This document shows, one piece after another, positions 1-5,324 of a stretch of 14,457 nt of DNA. The translations under genes and the position numbers were made by a program. The notes under the pieces are model-generated. The model saw only the letters and a list, made by a program, of their open reading frames with translations, made no database searches and was not told the origin of the DNA. Source of the DNA: Anaerocolumna sp. Lineage in GTDB: Bacteria; Bacillota; Clostridia; Lachnospirales; Lachnospiraceae. Numbering within the stretch: position 1 is the stretch's first letter; every line of letters starts with the position of its first letter. The stretch spans positions 1 through 14,457 of the forward strand of contig JAQSYR010000031.1 in the NCBI GenBank assembly GCA_029256035.1, in the 5' to 3' direction.

Positions 1-24
1 CTTAGTAATCAATCCCCAACTATA

Positions 25-918
25 CTAGTCTTTTATGGTAACATTGTATTTATCCAGTAATTGAAAAGGATGATACGATAATTTGGATGTACGAAGCCCT
101 GGGTCTCCGGCATCATCTTCTCTGTTAATATACATAACCTGCTCTGTTAAATTATGTTTTGCAAATTCATTCATTATCATCTGGTAAGAGCCTGGAAATT
201 CTTTTAACGCTTTTTCTATGTGGACATATAAGGTATCATTAATAATTTCACCAGCGGAAAGGGCTATTATTTTTCCGTCAACTTCGATAAAACCTCCAGA
301 CATATTAAATTTATCTAGTAGAGGTAATATTTCCATGGTTCTTTCATTTTCTTCAATAGCTGTTTCCATGGTTTTTACCATGTTTTTAGAGTACTCATTA
401 TAAAAATCCAGAACCATTTTGATGTTATCCTTACTTATTTTAACATATTTATAATCCGGATATAGCTTTTTGAATTTATTAATATGATTACGCTGACCAC
501 TGTATCTTCTGCCTTTTAATTCACTTAGATCTTCAGCCAGATATAAATAATCTGACATATCTCTATTAGATTCATAAACTACCCTTCCAGGATAATACTC
601 TTCTAATTTAACCAAGGATTCTTTTGGTACTGCAACAAAATTTAGAGGTAAGTTATTTTCTTTTGCATAATCTTCTAATAGCGGCATGGAACTATGCAGG
701 TTATGCTTACCCATTGGTACAATAAAACGGTTATCATTTTCTGTAAAATCAACTTTCATATAAAGGACATCATTATAAATGGCAAATTCACTGTGATAAT
801 AATCACGCCACATAAATAAGGATCCTAAGGTGCTATCACAGGTTCTTGAATCTTTGTATTCTAAATAATCTATAATCTCATTTACACTATCTAAACTGAT
901 AGGTTTAAACTTTAGCAT
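25..918 (-). CDS. DUF2156 / LPG_synthase_C-like protein (GNAT-like acyltransferase fold)
   Basis: A 297-residue soluble protein of the DUF2156 family, which shares the double-GNAT fold of the C-terminal domain of phosphatidylglycerol lysyltransferases and of Fem-type aminoacyl-tRNA-dependent transferases. Visible family marks are SGQRNHINKFKK in the middle and, near the C-terminus (about residues 265-284), NREDDAGDPGLR followed by KLSYHP. There is no signal peptide or membrane segment, so this is the stand-alone cytoplasmic form and not the membrane-bound MprF type. The frame can be opened at a TTG at 930, but the ATG at 916-918 is preferred because GGAG lies 6 bases before it and the TTG would sit on top of that ribosome binding site. 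The gene is transcribed away from the peroxidase gene. The acceptor and donor substrates of these small clostridial members are not known, and I do not infer one. Family call is firm; function is open. Confidence 0.85.
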   Translation of the reverse strand: MLKFKPISLDSVNEIIDYLEYKDSRTCDSTLGSLFMWRDYYHSEFAIYNDVLYMKVDFTENDNRFIVPMGKHNLHSSMPLLEDYAKENNLPLNFVAVPKESLVKLEEYYPGRVVYESNRDMSDYLYLAEDLSELKGRRYSGQRNHINKFKKLYPDYKYVKISKDNIKMVLDFYNEYSKNMVKTMETAIEENERTMEILPLLDKFNMSGGFIEVDGKIIALSAGEIINDTLYVHIEKALKEFPGSYQMIMNEFAKHNLTEQVMYINREDDAGDPGLRTSKLSYHPFQLLDKYNVTIKD

Positions 919-923
919 ATCTA

Positions 924-928
924 TCTCC
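924..928 (-). promoter_or_regulatory. Ribosome binding site that fixes the start of the DUF2156 gene
   Basis: On the minus strand GGAGA stands 6 bases ahead of the ATG at 916-918. It overlaps the alternative upstream TTG codon (928-930), which makes the ATG the likely start. Confidence 0.7.
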
Positions 929-952
929 AATCTTAAATTACTGTTTCACATA

Positions 953-967
953 TTATATAAATTATAA
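953..967. promoter_or_regulatory. PerR-box-like inverted repeat
   Basis: TTATATAAATTATAA matches the Bacillus PerR consensus TTATAATnATTATAA at 12 of 14 defined positions. The right half is perfect and the left half has two changes. It lies between the divergent DUF2156 and glutathione peroxidase genes, a sensible place for peroxide control, and it overlaps the candidate minus-strand -10 element. The surrounding DNA is so AT-rich that a chance match is quite possible. Confidence 0.3.
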
Positions 968-1004
968 CACTCACTATTTTACTTTATTCTAATATACTTA
1001 TCAA
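961..1004 (-). promoter_or_regulatory. Candidate sigma-A promoter(s) for the DUF2156 gene
   Basis: Two readings are possible on the minus strand. One is an extended -10 element, TG-T-TATAAT (961-969), which would start RNA about 36 bases before the ATG. The other is TTGATA (999-1004), a 17-base spacer and TAAAAT (976-981). The second -35 lies inside the first member of the repeat array in front of the peroxidase gene, so a protein binding those repeats could act on both directions. Seen by eye only, in very AT-rich DNA. Confidence 0.45.
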
Positions 1005-1083
1005 GTATTTATATTTAGACTTATTAAGTATTTTTTTATTATTATTAAGTTTTTTATTTAGTCTTATTAAGTTTTTTATTTAG
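997..1083. repeat. Four imperfect tandem repeats of about 22 bp upstream of the peroxidase gene
   Basis: The core TTAT(T/C)AAGT starts at 998, 1021, 1042 and 1064, so the copies are 23, 21 and 22 bp apart, close to two helical turns. Each core is followed by a T-rich tail, and three of the four tails end in TTTAG. The second core is part of the near-perfect palindrome ACTTA-T-TAAGT. The array ends 28 bases before the peroxidase start codon. The spacing and palindromic core suggest stacked binding sites for a dimeric regulator, and the phased T-tracts should also bend the DNA. No convincing -35/-10 pair for the peroxidase gene could be picked out here. Confidence 0.65.
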
Positions 1084-1111
1084 TATCACAGTAAAAAAAG
1101 GAGGAATTCAT

Positions 1112-1651
1112 ATGAATATTTATGATTTTAAAGTAAAAGAAACAAGTGGAAATGAAATATCTCTAGGTGAATATAAAGGTAAAGTGTTATTAATTGTTAA
1201 TACTGCTACTGGTTGTGGTTTTACGCCACAGTATGAAGCTTTGGAAAATCTATATAAAAAGTATAAGGAGCAAGGCTTTGAAATTCTTGATTTTCCTTGT
1301 AATCAATTCTTAAATCAGGCACCTGGCACCAATGAAGAAATCGTTAGTTTTTGCCAGCTAAAATACGGTGTAACCTTTAAAACATTTTCCAAAATCAAAG
1401 TAAATGGTGAAAATGCAGATCCTCTCTATAAGTTTTTAAAAGAGGAAGTTCCTCTTGATGAGAAAGATACTGCACTACCCGGTTTGTTAGAGAAACTAAA
1501 AGGTTTAGGTCAGGTATTTCTTGGTGCTGAAATCAAATGGAATTTCACTAAATTTTTAGTAAGTAAGGATGGTAATATTATTGCACGTTTTGCTCCTACT
1601 TATGATATGGATAAGGTAGAACAGGCCGTTGCAGATCAATTAAATAAATAA
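1112..1651 (+). CDS. Glutathione peroxidase family protein (thioredoxin-type, two-Cys)
   Basis: A cytoplasmic peroxidase of the glutathione peroxidase/BtuE family, thioredoxin fold, 179 residues. It reduces hydrogen peroxide and organic hydroperoxides. The peroxidatic cysteine is Cys35 in NTATGCGFTPQY. The rest of the catalytic tetrad is present: Gln69 in NQAPG, and Trp143-Asn144 in KWNFTKFL. Cys81 sits where thioredoxin-dependent members such as yeast Gpx3 keep the resolving cysteine (Cys36/Cys82 there), so thioredoxin is a more likely reductant than glutathione. The peroxidatic codon is TGT, so this is not a selenoprotein. AGGAGG lies 7 bases before the ATG. The stop codon is 19 bases from the OhrR-type regulator gene, so the two are probably cotranscribed. 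The usual motif FG-Q-EPG is changed to FLNQAPG, a mild divergence. Confidence 0.93.
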   Translation: MNIYDFKVKETSGNEISLGEYKGKVLLIVNTATGCGFTPQYEALENLYKKYKEQGFEILDFPCNQFLNQAPGTNEEIVSFCQLKYGVTFKTFSKIKVNGENADPLYKFLKEEVPLDEKDTALPGLLEKLKGLGQVFLGAEIKWNFTKFLVSKDGNIIARFAPTYDMDKVEQAVADQLNK

Positions 1652-1670
1652 TAAAAGGTGCTACTACGAT

Positions 1671-2102
1671 ATGAATTATGATAAGTTAAAATTAGACCGT
1701 CAATTGTGTTTTCCTTTATATGTTGTGTCAAAGGAATTGATTAAAAATTATAAACCTCTTTTAGATCCCCTTGGTATTACCTATACTCAATATATTGCTT
1801 TTATGGCACTTTGGGAAACCGATAATTTAACTGTAAAAGAATTAGGTCAAAAATTATTTTTAGATTCTGGTACTCTTACACCACTCCTAAAAAAGATGGA
1901 ACAACAGGGATTTATAATAAGAGAACGCAGTGCCACTGATGAACGTATTGTATATATAAAGTTAACAAAAAAGGGACTGGAATTAAGGGATAAAGCTGCT
2001 GAAATACCAGATAAAATGGTTTCTTGTCTTCCTGTGAGTATGGAAGAAGCTATGATTCTACAGAAAATGTTAAACCAATATTTAAATAAGTTAGAACATT
2101 AG
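1671..2102 (+). CDS. ohrR: OhrR-type MarR-family peroxide-sensing repressor
   Basis: A 143-residue winged-helix MarR-family regulator. The DNA-binding core spans about residues 40-100 and includes LTVKELGQKLFLDSGTLTPL (recognition region) and the wing with RSATDERIVYI. The OhrR subgroup is recognised by LDRQLCFPLY near the N-terminus: Cys13 corresponds to the reactive Cys15 of Bacillus OhrR, and Tyr27 and Tyr38 to Tyr29 and Tyr40, which hold that thiolate. A second cysteine, Cys119, lies 106 residues further on, nearly the 105-residue spacing of the Cys22-Cys127 pair of Xanthomonas OhrR, so this may be a two-Cys sensor. OhrR proteins repress organic-hydroperoxide defence genes until oxidised. 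Here the likely targets are the peroxidase gene 19 bases upstream and possibly the cupin downstream. No ohr gene is visible in the window. The symbol rests on these residues, not on a database search. Confidence 0.85.
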   Translation: MNYDKLKLDRQLCFPLYVVSKELIKNYKPLLDPLGITYTQYIAFMALWETDNLTVKELGQKLFLDSGTLTPLLKKMEQQGFIIRERSATDERIVYIKLTKKGLELRDKAAEIPDKMVSCLPVSMEEAMILQKMLNQYLNKLEH

Positions 2103-2117
2103 GAATATGGTGATTTC

Positions 2118-2168
2118 GTTGCATTAGCAACATACAAATGTATTATTTGTTTATACTATAGTACTATA
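2118..2168 (+). promoter_or_regulatory. Candidate promoter and operator region of the cupin gene
   Basis: The 93-base gap after the regulator gene contains three inverted repeats in a row: GTTGC-ATTA-GCAAC (2118-2131), ATACA-AA-TGTAT (2132-2143) and the perfect 12-bp palindrome TATAGTACTATA (2157-2168). A weak sigma-A promoter, TTGCAT (2119-2124), 16 bases, TATTAT (2141-2146), overlaps the first two. The half-sites TACAA and TGTA recall OhrR operators of the TACAATT-AATTGTA kind, so the neighbouring regulator is a candidate binder. The palindromes are seen directly; the binding is inferred. Confidence 0.4.
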
Positions 2169-2195
2169 AGTTAATAACGAAAGGAAGTAGTATTC

Positions 2196-2531
2196 ATGAA
2201 TAAAAAAATTTTAAAAAATATTGATTTATCAACTGTATTAACGTTACAAGATCTTGTCAATTATCAGGATGGGCAAATTGTAAGTAAAACTTTAGTACAA
2301 AATCAAAATATAAGTCTTACCTTGTTTGCATTCGATAAAGAGGAAGAAATAAGTACCCATTCCTCACACGGCGATGCAATGATTTATGTAATTGATGGAG
2401 CTGGTGAAATTACCATTGGTGACCAGACATTTGTTGTTTCTGCGGGTGAAACAATTGTTATGCCTTCAGAAATACCACATGCTGTGTATGCAAAAGAGCG
2501 TTTTAAAATGTTCTTAATTGTTGTTTTTTAG
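2196..2531 (+). CDS. Small single-domain cupin protein
   Basis: A 111-residue single cupin beta-barrel (Cupin_2 type). Motif 1 is HSSHGDAMIYVIDGAGEITIG (His55 and His58 as metal ligands) and motif 2 is GETIVMPSEIPHAVYA with His95. The glutamate usually found in motif 1, six residues before the closing Gly, is replaced by Met62, so the metal site would be built from three histidines, possibly helped by Asp60. Such small cupins are found beside many redox and stress genes, but their substrate is rarely known, so I give no reaction. AGGAAG lies 8 bases before the ATG. It has its own upstream region with palindromes, so it may be a separate unit from the peroxidase-regulator pair or an internally promoted end of that operon. 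It converges on metQ. Confidence 0.85.
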   Translation: MNKKILKNIDLSTVLTLQDLVNYQDGQIVSKTLVQNQNISLTLFAFDKEEEISTHSSHGDAMIYVIDGAGEITIGDQTFVVSAGETIVMPSEIPHAVYAKERFKMFLIVVF

Positions 2532-2603
2532 ATTTTCCATGTGTCTTTACATGATTACGGTAACTATATTTCTTAATCATAATCTTTCTAAAATAATAAG
2601 AGC

Positions 2604-2645
2604 CTGACTCAATTCATTTTGAATCAGTATACTATTTATAGTATA
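2604..2645. repeat. Two adjacent inverted repeats between convergent genes
   Basis: CTGACTCAA / TTGAATCAG (arms 2604-2612 and 2619-2627, one mismatch) is followed directly by TATACTAT-TT-ATAGTATA (2628-2645, perfect 8-bp arms). Neither has a T-run on the plus strand, so neither is a standard terminator for the cupin gene by itself. With the stronger hairpin next to it they may still help end plus-strand transcription. Confidence 0.45.
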
Positions 2646-2653
2646 TCAAAAAT

Positions 2654-2678
2654 AGACCACCAGCGCAGCTGGTGGTCT
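2654..2678 (-). terminator. Terminator of the metNIQ operon
   Basis: A perfect 11-bp GC-rich stem, AGACCACCAGC / GCTGGTGGTCT, with a three-base loop. On the minus strand it is followed by ATTTTTG and lies 20 bases past the metQ stop codon. As it sits between convergent genes it may also stop plus-strand transcription, although the downstream T-run on that side is poor. Confidence 0.85.
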
Positions 2679-2698
2679 TGCTTAGTTTAAATTTTAAA

Positions 2699-3604
2699 TT
2701 AAAATACAGGAACTACTGCACCCTGCCATTTTTCTTCAATAAATGTTTTAGTTTCTTCTGATGTAACAGCTTCGATTAAGGCTTTTGTCTTATCAGAAGC
2801 TTCATTTCCTTCTTTTACTACAATGATATTTGCAAAGGTAGTAGCAGCTTCAGAATCTGTATCTTCTACAAGTAATGCATTTTCACTTGCAGATAAACCA
2901 TTAGAAAGTGCATAGTTACCATTAATTACTGCTAATTCAACATCTTGTAATACTTTAGCAGTCTGCTCAGCTGCCATTTCAACAATTTTAAGGTTCTTAG
3001 GATTTTCTGTGATATCTTTAACAGTTGCTTCTAATCCAGCATTTTCTTTTAATTTTATTAATCCCGCTTTTTCCAATAATAATAAAGCTCTTGCCTCATT
3101 GGTTACGTCATTAGGAACTGCAACCTGTGCTCCATCTTGGAGTTCTTCTATAGAAGCCACTTTACCAGGATAAATTCCAAGAGGTTCAAAGTGTACATTT
3201 GCTACTGCTTTTAAAGTTGTACCATTTTTTGAATTATAATCATCTAAATATGGCGCATGTTGAAAGAAGTTCGCATCCAAACTGCCATCTTCTGTTGCAA
3301 CATTTGGTTGAATATAATCAGTAAATTCAACTACCTTAATGGAAAAGCCCTGGCTAGCCAATGAGTTTTTTACTGCATCTGAATTAAGAATTGTTGCATG
3401 GGGTTCGATGGTGGCACCTACAACTATCTCTATTAACTCAGCTTCTGCTGTAGTTTCTGCTGCTGTAGTTTCCCCTGTTGTACTTTCCGCTGCAGCTGTT
3501 GTTTCTGCCTGGTCTGTACTTTCTTTTGTACCACATCCTGTAAATACAACACCTGCTAGTGCTGTAACTAATAATAAGTTACTTAGTTTTTTAAATTTTT
3601 TCAT
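2699..3604 (-). CDS. metQ: MetQ/NlpA-family methionine-binding lipoprotein
   Basis: The substrate-binding lipoprotein of a D/L-methionine ABC importer, 301 residues. The N-terminus is a lipoprotein signal: Lys-rich start, hydrophobic stretch and lipobox FTGC with Cys24 as the acylated residue. A low-complexity linker rich in Ala, Thr and Glu (about residues 27-56) should hold the domain off the membrane. The NlpA/MetQ domain follows, with VVGATIEPHATIL, DANFFQHAPYLDDYN, PLGIYPGKV, VAVPNDVTNEARAL and AVINGNYAL, all usual landmarks. GGAG lies 10 bases before the ATG, and the metI stop codon ends 2 bases before that ATG, so the two are translated as a pair. The gene looks intact even though both partners upstream appear truncated. 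The substrate is inferred from the family and the metNIQ order; some relatives bind other amino acids or dipeptides. Confidence 0.92.
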   Translation of the reverse strand: MKKFKKLSNLLLVTALAGVVFTGCGTKESTDQAETTAAAESTTGETTAAETTAEAELIEIVVGATIEPHATILNSDAVKNSLASQGFSIKVVEFTDYIQPNVATEDGSLDANFFQHAPYLDDYNSKNGTTLKAVANVHFEPLGIYPGKVASIEELQDGAQVAVPNDVTNEARALLLLEKAGLIKLKENAGLEATVKDITENPKNLKIVEMAAEQTAKVLQDVELAVINGNYALSNGLSASENALLVEDTDSEAATTFANIIVVKEGNEASDKTKALIEAVTSEETKTFIEEKWQGAVVPVF

Positions 3605-3606
3605 AA

Positions 3607-4209
3607 TTAGTTTTCTCCTTTTCTTCTTCTATCTAATAATTTTGATAGTTTTTGTCCTAAACTTTGTATTAACTGTACAATTATAATTAAGAGTACAATT
3701 GTAATCATCATAATATCGGTTTCATATCTGTGGTAACCATAACTAATAGCTATATGTCCTAGTCCTCCAGCACCGATTGCACCAGCCATTGCTGTATACC
3801 CAACAAGGGTAATTGTAGCTAAAGAGATACCCATTACAATAGAAGGAAGCGCTTCTGGTAACATTACTTTAAAAACGATCTGAGTATCACTTGCCCCCAT
3901 TGCCTTAGCAGCTTCAATTACTCCACCATCTAATTCTCTTAATGAATTTTCAATCAAGCGAGCAATAAAAGGTGTTGCTGAAATAATTAAGGAAACTGTT
4001 GCAGCTTTAGGTCCAATGGTTGTGCCTACAATTAATCTGGTGACAGGTATTACTGCAACAAGTAAAATAATATAAGGAATGGACCTACCTATGTTAATAA
4101 ATATGCCTAATATTTTATTAACCACTGGCATTGGATGGATACCACCCTTTCTTGATATTTCAGCTAAAATACCTATGGGTAGTCCTTTGAGTAATTTCAG
4201 AAGATTCAT
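3607..4209 (-). CDS. metI: MetI-family methionine ABC transporter permease, first transmembrane helix missing
   Basis: The inner-membrane permease of the methionine importer. The remaining frame is clearly MetI: GRSIPYIILL, VGTTIGPKAA, the EAA loop that docks the ATPase (EAAKAMGASDTQI through LPEA, about residues 99-120) and GAGGLGHIA. Four hydrophobic segments remain (about 35-59, 68-88, 122-145 and 167-184). In complete homologues such as Escherichia coli MetI about 30 residues, including most of helix one, precede the conserved GLP(I/V)G. Here only MNLLKLLK does, and that octapeptide is an out-of-frame reading of the end of metN. The ATG at 4207-4209, with AGGAAG 9 bases before it, is the best available start; a TTG at 4260 would only add more metN antiframe. 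The gene overlaps metN by 50 bp. It is probably a 5' deletion remnant, and its activity is doubtful unless the sequence is misassembled. Confidence 0.8.
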   Translation of the reverse strand: MNLLKLLKGLPIGILAEISRKGGIHPMPVVNKILGIFINIGRSIPYIILLVAVIPVTRLIVGTTIGPKAATVSLIISATPFIARLIENSLRELDGGVIEAAKAMGASDTQIVFKVMLPEALPSIVMGISLATITLVGYTAMAGAIGAGGLGHIAISYGYHRYETDIMMITIVLLIIIVQLIQSLGQKLSKLLDRRRKGEN

Positions 4210-4972
4210 TACTAAAAACTTCCTGTGTACTACCGGATGCCACAACTTCGGATTTATCAAGAACTACTACTTTATTACAAATCTCTTGCACAACATTCAT
4301 CTCATGAGTTATCACAATAATCGTTACTTTTGTTTCCTCATTGATTTTCTTTAATAGTTTTAAAATAGATTTTGTCGTAAGACTATCCAGTGCAGAAGTT
4401 GCTTCATCACATAATAAAACACTTGGTTTCGTTGCTAATGCTCTTGCAATAGCTACTCTTTGCCTTTGGCCACCACTTAGTTGAGCCGGATAATTAAATT
4501 CCTTTTCTTTTAAATCAACTAATGTAAGGAGTTCATCAACCCTGCGTTTTATTTCGTCTTTTTTGAATCTTCTTTTTTTAAAATAACTAAGTGTACTGTA
4601 ATCTTCCTTTGACATACCTTCAATAACAAAATCCTTAACAGGAATTATTTCTAATCCAAAAGCAATATTCTTTCTAACATTTTTTTGCATAAGTAAGTTG
4701 AAATTTTGAAATATCATGCCAATCTTTTTTCTTAATTGTAATAATTGTTTCCCACTTTTTTTAGTAATATCAACACCATCAATTTCAATGCTACCACTAG
4801 TTGGTTTTTCCAATAAATTAATACAGCGAATCAAGGTACTTTTACCTGCACCACTCATACCAATAATTCCAAAGATGTCGCCATCTTCTATTTTAATATT
4901 TATTTTATTTAAAACAGTCAAATTTTGATTTTTAGAGGTAAATACCTTGGTTAGATCAGTTATTTTAATCAT
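4160..4972 (-). CDS. metN: MetN-family methionine ABC transporter ATPase, C-terminal regulatory domain missing
   Basis: The ATP-hydrolysing subunit of the methionine importer, 270 residues. It shows Walker A GMSGAGKST (38-46), Q-loop Gln89, signature LSGGQ (165-169), Walker B VLLCDE with Glu190, and switch His223. MIFQNFNLL and LCDEATSALD are typical of MetN. Two things are odd. Complete MetN proteins run to about 340 residues with a C-terminal NIL domain that binds methionine and shuts the transporter off; this one stops soon after EVFSNESSEITQR, where that domain would begin. It also has about 24 extra residues (about 111-134) between LEI and KKDEIKRRV in the helical subdomain. The start is the ATG at 4970-4972, with the ribosome-binding AGGTGG just ahead; an upstream TTG at 5002 would add ten unlikely residues. 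The ATPase core looks complete, but feedback inhibition should be lost. Confidence 0.88.
   Translation of the reverse strand: MIKITDLTKVFTSKNQNLTVLNKINIKIEDGDIFGIIGMSGAGKSTLIRCINLLEKPTSGSIEIDGVDITKKSGKQLLQLRKKIGMIFQNFNLLMQKNVRKNIAFGLEIIPVKDFVIEGMSKEDYSTLSYFKKRRFKKDEIKRRVDELLTLVDLKEKEFNYPAQLSGGQRQRVAIARALATKPSVLLCDEATSALDSLTTKSILKLLKKINEETKVTIIVITHEMNVVQEICNKVVVLDKSEVVASGSTQEVFSNESSEITQRTTHRYFS
4219..4224 (-). promoter_or_regulatory. Possible ribosome binding site for the truncated metI
   Basis: AGGAAG lies 9 bases before the ATG at 4207-4209, inside the metN coding sequence. It could allow coupled translation of the shortened permease, but it may be a chance purine run, because the site only became a metI leader if the deletion proposed here happened. 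Confidence 0.4.
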
Positions 4973-5090
4973 TCTTCCACCTTCTTGTTTATTTCGTATC
5001 AACTCCCGTCTAATTGAATTTTCTTCCTTAAATAAGAATACGAATCCAGAATATTACGTGAGCATTAAACATTTTAAAATTACTTCACAT

Positions 5091-5119
5091 ATTATATATT
5101 AATCTGTTCAATTGCACAA
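5091..5119 (-). promoter_or_regulatory. Proximal sigma-A promoter of metNIQ
   Basis: TTGTGC (5114-5119), a 17-base spacer and a perfect TATAAT (5091-5096) on the minus strand. This would give a leader of about 110 bases before metN. Confidence 0.6.
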
Positions 5120-5218
5120 GTATTTCAAACTGGTAAATGTATAAATAGTCACGATTCTGTAAAAATATAACTATTTAATGTTCATTTTTTATTTCATACT
5201 ATTTCTATATGTTTATAT

Positions 5219-5247
5219 AGTTTACTTATTCCTATGTGATTTGTCAA
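5219..5247 (-). promoter_or_regulatory. Distal sigma-A promoter of metNIQ
   Basis: A perfect TTGACA (5242-5247), a 17-base spacer and TAAACT (5219-5224) on the minus strand, just past the nifJ terminator. RNA started here would have a leader of about 240 bases. It could be the main promoter or work together with the proximal one. Confidence 0.6.
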
Positions 5248-5289
5248 GTACTTTATTATATGGAGAATGCCCTAATTTCTTACAAAGAA

Positions 5290-5318
5290 AAAGGGGACGT
5301 ATATAGTAGTCCCCCTTT
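5290..5318 (-). terminator. Rho-independent terminator of nifJ
   Basis: On the minus strand AAAGGGGGAC and GTCCCCTTT pair around a ten-base loop with one bulged G, followed by a T-rich run (TTTTTCTTTG). It begins 6 bases past the nifJ stop codon. Confidence 0.88.
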
Positions 5319-5324
5319 GTTTTC

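Larger units (their letters stand above)
4973..5324. other. 352-base non-coding region between metN and nifJ
   Basis: Reading on the minus strand it holds, in order, the nifJ terminator, the distal and proximal metN promoters and the metN leader. The leader has an inverted pair TAAATAGT / ACTATTTA (5142-5149 and 5170-5177), separated by 20 bases and upstream of the proximal promoter. I looked for a SAM-I (S-box) or T-box leader, the usual controls of methionine uptake genes, and found neither the conserved core nor a leader terminator. No open reading frame is worth calling. Confidence 0.6.

Noticed and set aside
998..1083. CRISPR array for the repeats ahead of the peroxidase gene.
   Set aside because: The units are tandem with no unique spacers, are only about 22 bp and very AT-rich, and no cas gene is present.
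1099..1114. AGGAGG followed by an EcoRI site and an NdeI site at the peroxidase start, resembling an expression-vector leader.
   Set aside because: The upstream repeats, the operon layout and the base composition are all natural clostridial sequence, and no vector sequence is present on either side. This is a strong natural ribosome binding site with chance restriction sites.
1112..1651. Selenocysteine at the peroxidase active site.
   Set aside because: The peroxidatic codon is TGT (cysteine), not TGA.
3339..3686. Plus-strand open frame of 115 codons opposite metQ.
   Set aside because: It is the complement of the low-complexity linker and signal peptide of metQ, has no ribosome binding site and gives a repetitive Ala/Val/Ser product. 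The shorter plus-strand frames opposite the DUF2156 gene, metN, nifJ and the GGDEF domain are rejected for the same reasons.
4973..5247. SAM riboswitch or T-box leader for the methionine transporter.
   Set aside because: Neither the S-box core nor the T-box sequence or an antiterminator/terminator pair could be found. AAGGTGG close to metN is only the ribosome binding site.
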